Origin: Pochonia chlamydosporia 170 | Lineage: Eukaryota > Ascomycota > Sordariomycetes > Hypocreales > Clavicipitaceae | Assembly (NCBI RefSeq): GCF_001653235.2 | Contig: NC_035792.1 | Coordinates: forward strand, 3,720,001-3,784,000 | Reading direction: 5' to 3' | DNA: 64,000 bases | Part shown: positions 54,896 through 64,000 of the stretch, piece after piece | Layout of the letters: each line of letters opens with the position of its first letter | Position numbering within the stretch: position 1 is the first letter of the stretch | Translations under genes and position numbers: made by a program | Notes under the pieces: generated by a model | Database searches by the model: none | Told to the model about the DNA's origin: nothing | What the model saw: the letters and a program-made list of their open reading frames with translations, nothing else

Positions 54896-56581
54896 CTAAA
54901 TCGTCTCCCGGGATGAGAGCCGTCGACTACTGGGCATCGTCGACACAGCAATCAACGCCAGCGTGAAGAACGCACCCGCGAACAAGAACGGCATGCCTAT
55001 CCAAAATCCGCCGAGCTTCAATCCCCATCGGAACGTGCCAGCCAGCATTGGCTGACCTATAAACAGGCCACTCTGTGTCATGACCTCAATGACAGTGTAC
55101 AACACGCCCAGATGCGTTGGATCCACAAGACCAGTCGCCAGACTCCTCACGGGGATGGCGAAGACATCTCCTACAGATATGAGTACTAGACCCAGGACCA
55201 TGGATATAGACGACGTTGCTTGGAATACAATCAAGCAGCCTAAGACGAGTAAGAGTCCGCTTCCTTGGGCTATGCGCTTATCCTTCTTCATCACGGAGAG
55301 GTGGTACGTAGTTAGCAGGATGGCGGAAATCGCTGGAACGAGAACAACGAGGGCGGCCATGTTGACGCCTGCACGAACGGAGATGAGGAATGAGGCCTAA
55401 AGCAAGGTTAACGTTGCGGCAGGAAGAAACAGTAAGGGGCATTGCATATGTACCTTGCTCAGCGTCCAGTCCAGTCGCTTCGCAGCATACTGAAGCAAAA
55501 GTGTAAGCCCAGCCTGCTCACCCAGCTGGAATACAAAAAATGACAAAACAAGGGGCAGTAGTCGAGAGTTTTCCGCTGCCCAGTCCGCTAGCTGTGATAT
55601 CTTGGACGTCACGCTCGTCCAACTATACCATTTAGTCTTGGCAGGCGCCTCGATGCTAGATTCATCGTCGAGGAGGCGCTGTCGTTCGCTATTACGAGCA
55701 GTTTCTGCCGGCCAGTTCCCTGGTACGAGAAGCACAGCAGCAATGAAGCCCGAAATCATGAAGCCAGTAGATATAAACATGGGGATCCAGGGATTGAGCG
55801 AGATGAGCGCCCCTCCGATAGGCACGAAGACGAGCTGGGAGAGAAGTTTGGCAGATCGAATTTGGGAGAATGCCGATGTCCTAAATTCACATCAGCAACC
55901 ACCTATATAGTGCTTGGCTTTTTGTAAAATCACCTTTGTTCTTCGGGACACGCATCCGCCACCAAAGCATGGGTAATGGAAGATAATGTCGCGGCCCCAG
56001 AACCAATTGCCTGCCACAGCCCGGCGAACCAAACGGCCCTCACGGGAAATACATCTGGAAACCAATCTGATGCCTTGTTAGTACGCTGCGTCAAAGACAT
56101 GAAACGTGTACTCACAAACAAGCCTGATCCACGCATCGTTCATAAACATGCCGAAAATGGCCACCAGGAGAATCTTCTTCCTGCCCACTCTATCGGCCAG
56201 TGCTCCGAATGGTACCGCCAACAGCATATTCGGGATATTTTCTATCGCTGCCTCCCATCCTATCACGTAGGCGACCTCGCTTTGGACGGGGACGACGCTG
56301 CATCTGTCTGGGGGTGTCGTGCCGTTGAGAGAGTCCACGTCCTGGTAGAACTGTCGGCAGACGATGTCTTGGAGAATAGCGGTTTGTGGGGTGAGTGCGA
56401 TGTTTGTGGCGATGTTGAGGAGGAGGTGTATTGTGAAGGCGGCTACTATTGATCGTAGGGCGCTTGGTTTTGATGTTGGCTCTGAGGCTGATGTTGAGGT
56501 TGGTGAGGGTTCATTGGGCTGAGATGGGGATTGGGGCTCGGAGAGGAGAGGACTGGTTTCGGAGGCTGCGGCGGCAGCCAT
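54896..56581 (-). CDS. Major facilitator superfamily transporter
   Basis: Twelve-helix MFS permease, 508 residues in four exons: 56581-56116, 56066-55934, 55880-55454 and 55396-54896. After an acidic, Ser/Pro-rich N-terminus the helices begin at LRSIVAAFTIHLLLNIATNIAL. The MFS signature between helices 2 and 3 reads GALADRVGRKKIL, and PEEQRTSAFSQIRS fits a helix 4-5 loop. The N-glycosylation-type loop LNGTTPPDRC after helix 1 recalls the folate/SLC46-like branch. Late marks are FQLGEQAGLTLLLQYAAKRL and GLVDPTHLGVLYTVIEVMT. The substrate is unknown. It converges on the HET gene with only 92 bp between the stop codons. Confidence 0.9.
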
Positions 56582-57559
56582 GGTTGCTTGAGTTGTGTTT
56601 GAATAAAAGTGCCATGGATATTAAGATGTTGAGGATGGATTTTTGAGCCGGGTGTTGTCTGGTGGGTAAGATGCCCGTTGGTTTCATTTGGTTTCATTTG
56701 AGATGTTGTCAACTTGGTGATCCACTGCAGACTAGTGGACGACCTGCCTGAATGAGTTACAGTCTCACGTGGGCTCAAGCGAAGGTGCAAATATACGAAT
56801 CTAGCAGTTGTAGTTGTGGAAGTTTACTATTTTCTTGTGAAATACGAAACTGAAAGATTTTTGGTGTGCTCATGTATCCCATCTTATCTGACTTAACCCA
56901 TGGCTGGGCAGACCAAGGTGTTGAGGCATAGAACAGAGATCGACAGATGCTACCTTCTCACATAAACCATGTGACAGCTGAAAAACTGAATTGCAAACTA
57001 ACAGCTGAGCCAATGCAAGCAGCTAGTCTCCCATTAAACAGGTGCCTGCGATGATCATCCGGTGGAAGACGGCAACACACTCACCCCGGACTCTTTCCGT
57101 TGTTTAGAATCCTCAAAGAGTAAGACGTACATGCAAATCATGGCCTATCATGCACCAGTTTCTTCACCCATGGCAAACACGGCCTGGGTAAGGGCTGAAG
57201 ACCATCCCATGCTAGATGTAACTTGCCGAATGCATCCCCCGCATTTTGGGCTCGGCAAATTTAACCAACCATACGAGGCAAGCTAAAGATCATGTTCGAC
57301 GTCGAACGGAAAGATTCGTCTAAATGGTTGGAAGGAGTTGCATGTGTTGCCTATTCTGGCCTCTTTGCAACCTATTGACAACTCATTCCGTTTTGTTTAA
57401 TTAACCGAGGCAATGCAATGGGATTGGACCGGAGTATCTATATAGTCTTTGTGTATCGCAACGAAAGAGTTAGTTGTTGTTGCTGTCCCTAAACAAGGAA
57501 ACAAGTATCAAGTGTACTACACTTTACGTTTTACATATCCCATTACATCACTTTCAACA
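56582..57559. other. Divergent intergenic region, MFS / cutinase
   Basis: About 0.98 kb with no gene. A TCTATATAG stretch near 57436 lies about 120 bp upstream of the cutinase ATG and may be its TATA element. Confidence 0.5.
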
Positions 57560-58243
57560 ATGAAGCACACATCAGCTTACCTCAACTGCTTCCTTCTAGC
57601 AATCTGGAACATATCAACCGTGTCAGCCATCTGTAAAGACTATGTTCTCGTCGACTCCCGTGGCACCGGTGAACTTCAAGGTGAATCCATCGGCTTCAGA
57701 GGCATGATAAGCCAAGTCATGACGGCCCTTCCCAACGGAGGTCGCCATGACACGCTCTACCCTGCCGCGCCAGACCTCACCCAACAAACTACGTTCATAG
57801 GCTCCACGGACATTGAAAGGCTTATCCAGAACGGACTAAAGAATTGTCCTGAGCAAAAGTATGCCTTGCTGGGCTACTCTCAAGGCGCTACGGTAACAAA
57901 CCAGGTCCTGCAGAAATTTGCTCCCTCCAGCACGGAGGGCCAAGCTATCAAGGCGGTTGTGCTCGTCGGGAACCCATATCACGTCCCTGATGCGCAGGGC
58001 AACAGGGATGAAAAGTGTGGGACGAAGACGGCGGGTGCGAATGGTATCTTGAATCCGATTGCTGATTACCGTATTCCTGAGGCGTGGTACCAGACGGGAA
58101 AGGTGCTTGATATCTGTTATACGAATGATAGCGTTTGCAATGGTCTTAATTTGGGGAATTTGTTTAGTCCGAATCATTTGGTGTATGGGTTTGATCCGTC
58201 GGTGCAGAGTTGCGGCGCGCACTTTTTAGTAACGAAACTTTGA
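57560..58243 (+). CDS. Secreted cutinase / CE5-family esterase
   Basis: Single-exon gene of 227 residues, a CE5-family serine esterase that attacks cutin or acetylated polymers. The N-terminus MKHTSAYLNCFLLAIW...VSA is a signal peptide. The mature protein starts near ICKDYVLVDSRGTGELQGES and has LYPAAPD, the nucleophile elbow LLGYSQGA (Ser 107), paired cysteines in DICYTNDSVCNG with the catalytic Asp, and His in SPNHLVYGF. At about 205 mature residues it fits a catalytic domain without a binding module. The frame is open further upstream, but the signal peptide fixes the start at 57560. Confidence 0.93.
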   Translation: MKHTSAYLNCFLLAIWNISTVSAICKDYVLVDSRGTGELQGESIGFRGMISQVMTALPNGGRHDTLYPAAPDLTQQTTFIGSTDIERLIQNGLKNCPEQKYALLGYSQGATVTNQVLQKFAPSSTEGQAIKAVVLVGNPYHVPDAQGNRDEKCGTKTAGANGILNPIADYRIPEAWYQTGKVLDICYTNDSVCNGLNLGNLFSPNHLVYGFDPSVQSCGAHFLVTKL

Positions 58244-59561
58244 TGAGTTTGCTTGAGGTTGGTTGTTGGCATGGAGTAGCTGCTTTGATGCCGGTGGTTT
58301 GTGAGCCTTGGAATGGTGACAGGATATTGCTTACCTAGTGCAAATGATGATTTTAGTGATGAACCAAAGGGCATGTTTTGCAATAAGTGCTAAAAATGTT
58401 TTGAATCTTTCCAGGTGTAGTGTTTCCAAGGTGGTTTCGCATTGTGAGGGGATGGTGTTGTTGTACAGGTGTGATGAGCCCTCATGGGCATGACTGACAT
58501 GATAATAGGAATGCAGAGCGCCTTTTGCGAAGTAAAGGGCTATTAGAAGGAAGAAATCCATCATACATACCAGATAGAACGGACAACACTCCTGTACAAT
58601 ACAACAGTAATGACTAAATGCCCTCAGCCCAACATGGCAGCCCGGCATCCAACCACTAACAAGCGCACTCATTACTCGCGTCATGCACCACACAACCGTT
58701 ATCGATCTCTGGCGGCTCGATCAGGCGCATTCAAAACGACAAGTGATTGATGGACATGAACAAGCAAGGCAATCAAGCAGGCAGGCAAGCAAGCCCTCTC
58801 GCTTTTGTGGATCCCACCACCATTTTGTTTTCAATCAGATCATTGATTCTTGCTGTGAAAAGGTCGATGAGCCTGCCATGACCATTCATCACCCCGCAGC
58901 TTGGCCAGAAAGCACGAGCCTTCTCTGCTTCACTCCTTCCCTGCCCCATCCCCATCACCGATTTGATCCTATGGAAACCCCGCCATTAGTCAAACCAGAC
59001 TTTTAACCTGTCACCACCACCCACGCACATGCCCTGCACTGCTCGTACAGCCAGTCACATTGCGCGCATTTCCTTTTGTCCCCAGCCGGCTTTTGCCGAG
59101 AGCCACCACCGTAGCCACCCACTTGACATAACCACACCCCGGATGGGTCGTCCGTCCGTGTCCATCCATGACCTTTGCTTCGACGTCAGGACCTGCATCT
59201 AGCCGTGCCGTTTCATTTTCTCCTCACATCGCTTCCACTTTCCCTTCACACCCGGCGATTTAAAAGCGAAAAGGGGAGCATCCAGAGCAGCGCTGTGCGG
59301 TGCCTCACACGATCCCGCTATCCTAGTAACCACGCACTGCGATATACCCGACTCGCGGTGTGACGTGACGTCCATCTCGTCTGAACAACCCGTCCCGAGA
59401 AAGGTCTTCCTAGCCGTCGTCACACCGAGCACTATCCGTGCGACATTTGCATCGACGACAAACTCCACCTCAACAGCTCCTGTCAACCTGGGAAATTGAC
59501 AGCCGAGTCCATCTCATCCCTACAATCACCAACAGCAACAACCTCCGACACAGTCCCAACC
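58244..59561. other. Intergenic region
   Basis: About 1.3 kb with no supported gene. The right part is pyrimidine-rich (CCACC, TCCATCC) leader or promoter of the small protein gene. Open frames of about 100 codons (58331-58693 minus, 58683-59006 plus) show no domain. Confidence 0.5.
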
Positions 59562-60029
59562 ATGCCCTCACAACGCCCCTACTTCCTCTCCTCCTTCATC
59601 GCCGCTTTCCGCCAACAAGGGCCAACCCTCCAAACCAACCAGCAACCCAACAAGCACACCAGCCAAACCACCAACGGCTCATCCCCATCGCCATCGCCAT
59701 ACCCGCAAACAGCGTCCGCGCCACGGTCCATCTCCTCCACGGCAGCAGCGTCATCCGCACAGGCGAATAGTCGCTCCCCTCCCACCAGCGTGTCTATCCA
59801 CTCTCCCCGCGGCAGCGGCGCAACGTCCATTCCTATCCCGAACCCTTCTGCGTCGGGCCGTCGAAGGGGCAGCGACAGCAGTAGCGAGGGCTTTAGGGAT
59901 GCGATAGGTGCGGATAGGTGGTACATTGGTGGTAGGACGGCGGGCGGGGAGGAAAAGTTTTTCAAGTTAGGCGTGGTGAGGAGGGTGAAAAGCAATGATG
60001 GGTTGAGCTTGGATCGGCTGAGTTTATAA
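59562..60029 (+). CDS. Small conserved-looking fungal protein, function unknown
   Basis: Single-exon gene of 155 residues. I recognise no named domain. The N-terminus (MPSQRPYFLSSFIAAFRQQG) could form a short amphipathic helix. A long Ser/Pro/Thr-rich disordered middle follows, and the last ~45 residues form an ordered block: RDAIGADRWYIGGRTAGG, then EEKFFKLGVVRRVKS and a Ser/Leu-rich end DGLSLDRLSL. I believe this C-terminal pattern is shared by many ascomycetes. The frame is open upstream without an ATG, so 59562 is the start. A role cannot be inferred. Confidence 0.65.
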   Translation: MPSQRPYFLSSFIAAFRQQGPTLQTNQQPNKHTSQTTNGSSPSPSPYPQTASAPRSISSTAAASSAQANSRSPPTSVSIHSPRGSGATSIPIPNPSASGRRRGSDSSSEGFRDAIGADRWYIGGRTAGGEEKFFKLGVVRRVKSNDGLSLDRLSL

Positions 60030-60336
60030 GGGGTGGCAATGCGACTTTACTACAAAAAAAAGGGTTCGGCACCGGTGATGCAAGACGGATGCTTTTGAAG
60101 ATGGGCTATATTTATGGGGAGGATGGCTTGAAATGCGAACATGAAATGAACTTGATGGATTGGGAAATCATGGGATGGCGTTTATAGGGCTGCTTTTACT
60201 TTACACTGCGCTCCATGACGGGGTAGTGTGTCTGTATCGTTGGGACTTGGAGCTCCAATGCTGTGTATGAATTTTACATATTATTTCTGCTGCACTCTTT
60301 GCTCAAGCTTGTGATGTGATGTACATTTTGGTAATT
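60030..60336. other. Convergent 3' intergenic region
   Basis: 307 bp between convergent 3' ends. Nothing is seen in it. Confidence 0.5.
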
Positions 60337-62728
60337 CTACCACATGAACCGTTGTAGGCGACCATCGTCGAGTATTTGCCCATGCTCGTCTTTCCACACA
60401 TATGGCTTCATGAGGAATATATACCCAGTCGCCACATTGATCGCAATGAACCACAGCGTCTCGGCAATAAGTCGCACGTCATATCGTACAAAGACGTTGA
60501 TGACTTTGCCAGCGAGCGGCTGCGGCGCCACTCCCTGAAATAGGCTGTCCACATCTCGGTGATGATGGACCCTCCATGCTGGTACCAGCAAGCGCCAGAT
60601 TACCCATGGGATAATGAAGTAGCGAGGCTCGACCAGCGGCGCCGTCATTAAAGACAGTGAAGTGGCCACCAGGAATATGAGACCCGTAGACGTAGAGACC
60701 GGCTCAACCGACGCATAAAGGGGGTCATTTTCCAAATTGGTTCGTTGCTCCCCGTCGGTTGACGCCGATGAAGAATTTTGGACTTGACTCAGATCTTTCG
60801 GGTATTCGGCGTCTGTCTGTGTCTTCTTGGTCCCCCACGCAATCCAGAGCGGGTAGCTTGTATACGGAGCGGATTTGTTAACATCATACCATGCAGAGCA
60901 CAACTCCTGGTTGCCCGACGAGATCCAGTTCGCGCAGCCTGCCAAGGTTCCCCATACCATCCATCTACTGACTGTATATGGGAGAATCAGAAGGAACCTG
61001 ACCAGCGCGCCACGACGAATGGTATATCGAAAGATGTAGAACATGTAGTGTCGATTGTCGGCGAGGGTGAATGGGTGGATAATGGTGTTGTACTTGACAA
61101 TAGCTGCGGATGCCACAAAGGTGAGGACAATGTAGATTGCCCAAGGTATGAACTTGGAGTTGAATATGAACTCTATTGATTTGAAAGCTGGAGAAAGGGA
61201 CGGGCGACTTGGGGGTTCGGTGGTAGACTGAGAAGGATGGGAGGTGTTTCCTTTGGCCTTGGAGCTTCCTGATCGTTTGGACGACTTGACAGATCGAGAC
61301 AGATTGAAGGAGCTGGAGGACTTTGGAGCTGGTGTAGAGCCACCAGTCTGGTTTCCCTGTGATTTTGAGCCGAGTAAAATTCTGCACGTGTTGAGAACTG
61401 GAATCGCATATGGTATGAGAAGCGGGACAGAAAAGAAGGCAAAAAACGGCCAGATATAAAGAAGCTGTGCCAGGTGTATAGTGGCAATATGATTGGACTT
61501 GTCACCTAGAAAGAGGGTTAGCAGAGCACTCCTGATTGGTTTCTTTTAGAACTTACCCAGCACAACACCGCCATTCCATGCCACAAATCCGACAAAAGCA
61601 GCGAGAATTGCCACGTACGGCCAAACTCGACGAAGGACTCGGACGGGATTGCAAATAATTGCAATGCAAACGCTGATCGCAGTGAAGAGCATGTCTATTT
61701 GGCTCTGTTAGCAGGTGATGCTGCTGGCCAGGGATAAACGAGTTCTCACCATCAGGCCAGGCCAGATTCAAAGGCGGATCATGAATATCGCCGATAGAAT
61801 ACCTCCAGGCATAAAACTTCATCTGCTCCGTCAACGTAGTCATGAAAGGTTGATCTACTCGTTGCGGCCGCAGGGTTTTGACTGCATGGACCGCCTCCAA
61901 ACCGCCCATCCACACCACAATCCAGAAAACGTTCGTCTGCCTCATGAATAGACCCAACATTCCCAGTGGAATAGTAACCAAGTCGATAACAAAGGAGCAC
62001 TTATCCCGCCCAACGCGCTTGAGGTAATTTAAATAGGATCCAAGCACCACAGCCGTCGAAATAACATCAGTGTAGTACAGTCCTGAGAAAAAGAACAGCA
62101 GTGGGAAAAGGGCGATATTGAAAGCTGTATGTATGGCATACGTTGACACTGTCTTGGGTCGCTTCGATGAGTGTGCCTCGTAGAGTCGCGATTCAATCTC
62201 ATGCCGACATAGCATAGTCAGAGAAACGAGAACAATCAACCCAAGGACATTTGTGGCGCGTAAACTGCTGGCATCGCAGCTAAACAACCATGGCATGCCT
62301 GTGGCTGCTGCGGCTTTCTGCAACAAGATGGAAAAGAGATACCTGGTCATGGTTAGCCGTTGTGTAGTCTCTGTGAAGATAAGAAAACGGACAGCCCAGG
62401 CGGTGTCGTGATTTTGTCATCCCACTCGAGAAATTTGCATTCGCAGTATTTTTGAGCTTGTGGAATATGAAATATTTCGTCCTAGATTCACGTTAGCTGA
62501 TTAAGTTGTCGCGAAGAGATGTGGTCTACTTACCAAGTACGGCTGTGTTACAGTCTCCGAAACGAGAGTGAGCCAAGCTCCGCTCAGCAAAATTAGCAAG
62601 TTGAATGGCAGAAGAATCTTCCATTTCTGCCCGGCTCCTCGTGAGAGTAGAAACAAAAGGGGAGACGAGAGTATCAGGGTGGCCACCGGGGACACCCAGC
62701 GACTATTGAGTTGAGTGTCGTTCGCCAT
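60337..62728 (-). CDS. ALG10: Alpha-1,2-glucosyltransferase Alg10/Die2
   Basis: ER membrane enzyme that adds the third, terminal glucose to the dolichol-linked oligosaccharide used for N-glycosylation. Five exons close in frame: 62728-62534, 62481-62393, 62342-61750, 61694-61557 and 61505-60337; 727 residues. The signature [13 protein letters not shown] followed by [12 protein letters not shown] is complete only after joining exons 1-3. Further marks are [46 protein letters not shown] and a C-terminal [15 protein letters not shown] Ser-rich lumenal or cytosolic loop of about 60 residues ([19 protein letters not shown]) and a second insertion near [11 protein letters not shown] make it longer than yeast Die2, as is common in filamentous fungi. 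About 12 helices are visible. Confidence 0.94.
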
Positions 62729-63350
62729 GTTGTTCAAAGACTATGCCAGTAACGGCCTCGTGAAGTTGAGGAATTGGCAGGTATTAACGAGTGCTCATAG
62801 CCGTTGAAGTAAGCAAAACCGTGATAAAAAAGAAATTCTGAATAAATCGTCTTATCTCATTCTAAATATCCCATCGACACCCGATGATACATAAGCAACG
62901 TGAGCCAGATGTTGAAAGGAGATTACCTGGCAAGATAGCTCCATCCAGTTGGGCATCTCACAGTGTCATTTGCACTGTTATGCACTGTATAGTCTTTCAC
63001 ATTCACGTTTGCTATATCGCACTTGTAATTAGTTTGCATTGATGGACTTCTCTTCGGTATTCACAAAGTTTCATATCCTCCAATCCTTCACTGTTCACTG
63101 GAATGAGCTTGCTGTATCACCGCGCACTGCTCACTAGGAATGGCTAGGATTGAGTGTTCAAGAGATATTGCAAAATACACCTCATATGCATATCATCCAG
63201 TACAATGTTGTCAAGCGACAGGTGCATTCTCTTTGAGTCAGAGGCAACAGCTCAGAAGGTTTCTATTTTGAGTATCTTATACAAAGGGAAGACCCCTAAT
63301 CCGTCCACGGGGTTCTGATATAATCTACAATCCAGGCTCCACCAATACAC
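62729..63350. other. Intergenic region, ALG10 promoter
   Basis: About 0.62 kb between ALG10 and the 3' end of the QCR10-like gene on the same strand. No gene is seen. Confidence 0.5.
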
Positions 63351-63922
63351 TTAGAAGGGCTAAGAATTCGTTAGTTGCGACTCTTATTCCTTTGAAGCAC
63401 ACATGACTTACGTTGTCCTGAGGGTGGACTTCGGGCTGAACGAAGTAACGGCCAACGAAGGGGATTTTCTAGCCACATTAGCTGACAGAGCGACAATGAC
63501 CATCTCATGGAATTGGTATACCTGGAGAACGTCCTGCTGGACGCGAGGAATGCCGGAAACGTAGAGGAGGGCACCGACAACGGCGGCACCACCGAAAGAG
63601 GCAGATCTCACGCTCCTATTATGATTGTTAGTTCTCATAGCCTTTCCTAGACGAGCTTTCCAACCGCAGTTTCACTGTCGAAGATAGCTGAAGAATAAAA
63701 AGACCAGTCTCCAACATATTTTGTGCACGTTCAGGTCGAAGAACTGTCACATTTGCAGCAGAGAAACGCTCTTCGATCTGACCAGCCCCCATGCCGAAAT
63801 AATGCCAAGTTTCACATGTCCCCCTCTCGCCAGACTTTATAAACCCCGGGATACAAGGTCCAACTTACGCTCGGAAGAGAGTGGTCTTGTTCCATCCATT
63901 GAGGTTAGGTTGGAACTGGTAC
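63351..63922 (-). CDS. Cytochrome bc1 complex subunit 10-like, 5' end outside the window
   Basis: Small respiratory-chain membrane protein. Four exons are visible: 63922-63869, 63615-63522, 63468-63412 and 63359-63351, the last holding only CCC TTC TAA. The joined protein reads YQFQPNLNGWNKTTLFRA, then one membrane helix (SFGGAAVVGALLYVSG), IPRVQQDVLQKIPFVGRYF and the end HPQDNPF. One helix followed by a P-R-V-x-x-D-x-L-x-K-I-P block and a DNPF end fits fungal Qcr10; another small inner-membrane subunit is possible. An acceptor at 63923-63924 with a TTGACTAAT branch point means the start exon lies to the right of the window edge. The 253-nt first visible intron is long for this genome. Confidence 0.62.
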
Positions 63923-64000
63923 CTATTTACCACAATTAGTCAATCATCCCTCCATCAATTCGAGCCATTCGATTGAATGCCAAGCAGTGCGATAACTCGA

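Noticed and set aside
50360..58243. Possible secondary-metabolite cluster (hydrolase, MFS, cutinase, nearby regulator)
   Set aside because: No PKS, NRPS, terpene synthase or tailoring oxidase is present; the neighbours are better read as independent accessory genes.
1..64000. tRNA, rRNA, CRISPR or transposon genes
   Set aside because: No convincing A/B box pairs, rRNA-like blocks, spaced direct repeats, long terminal repeats or transposase motifs were found by eye; a covariance-model scan would be decisive for tRNAs.

Overview
The window is nuclear DNA from a filamentous ascomycete (Pezizomycotina). Sordariomycetes, and probably Hypocreales, fit best, but this rests on protein flavour and gene structure because no search could be run. 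The evidence is as follows: genes are broken by short introns (about 45-175 nt) with GTAAGT/GTATGT donors and CTAAC/CTGAC branch points. The protein set is typically fungal: Sec1, Uba1, Alg10, a HET-domain protein, a PTH11-like receptor, a cutinase, a Zn2Cys6 factor and GH92. The palindromes TACCTAGGTA and TACGGAGTA recur between genes. I saw no tRNA, rRNA, CRISPR array or intact transposon.

Layout. 0-10 kb is a housekeeping block: arginyl-tRNA synthetase (cut by the left edge), a G-patch protein, the SM protein Sec1, and a proline-rich eIF4E-binding protein whose eIF4E motif lies in a separate 5' exon. 11-18 kb holds an omega/Ecm4-type glutathione transferase, a secreted type-B carboxylesterase with an altered oxyanion motif, and, divergent from it, a PTH11-like seven-helix receptor. 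18-27 kb holds ubiquitin E1 (UBA1), exonuclease V and an F-box protein with a C-terminal membrane anchor. 27-34 kb is metabolic: an Asp-nucleophile alpha/beta hydrolase, an amidase and a secreted GH92 mannosidase. 34-43 kb has mitochondrial dihydroorotate dehydrogenase head-to-head with an atypical ureohydrolase, then a Zn2Cys6 factor and an M3 oligopeptidase. A gene-poor gap of 3.3 kb follows. 46-50 kb has a NIPA-type magnesium transporter and a CHIP-type TPR/U-box ligase. 50-58 kb looks more accessory: an HSL-type hydrolase, a HET-domain protein, an MFS transporter and a cutinase. 59-64 kb has a small fungal protein, Alg10, and a cytochrome bc1 subunit 10-like gene cut by the right edge.

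How the genes relate. There is no operon logic and no biosynthetic cluster. Some functions converge: Uba1, the CHIP-like ligase and the F-box protein all belong to the ubiquitin system; Sec1 and Alg10 serve the secretory pathway; the GH92, carboxylesterase and cutinase are secreted hydrolases suited to host or plant-debris contact. Many genes form divergent pairs sharing 0.6-0.9 kb promoters. Multi-exon models were built by hand from splice consensus, reading-frame closure and family conservation; every completed model closes in frame.
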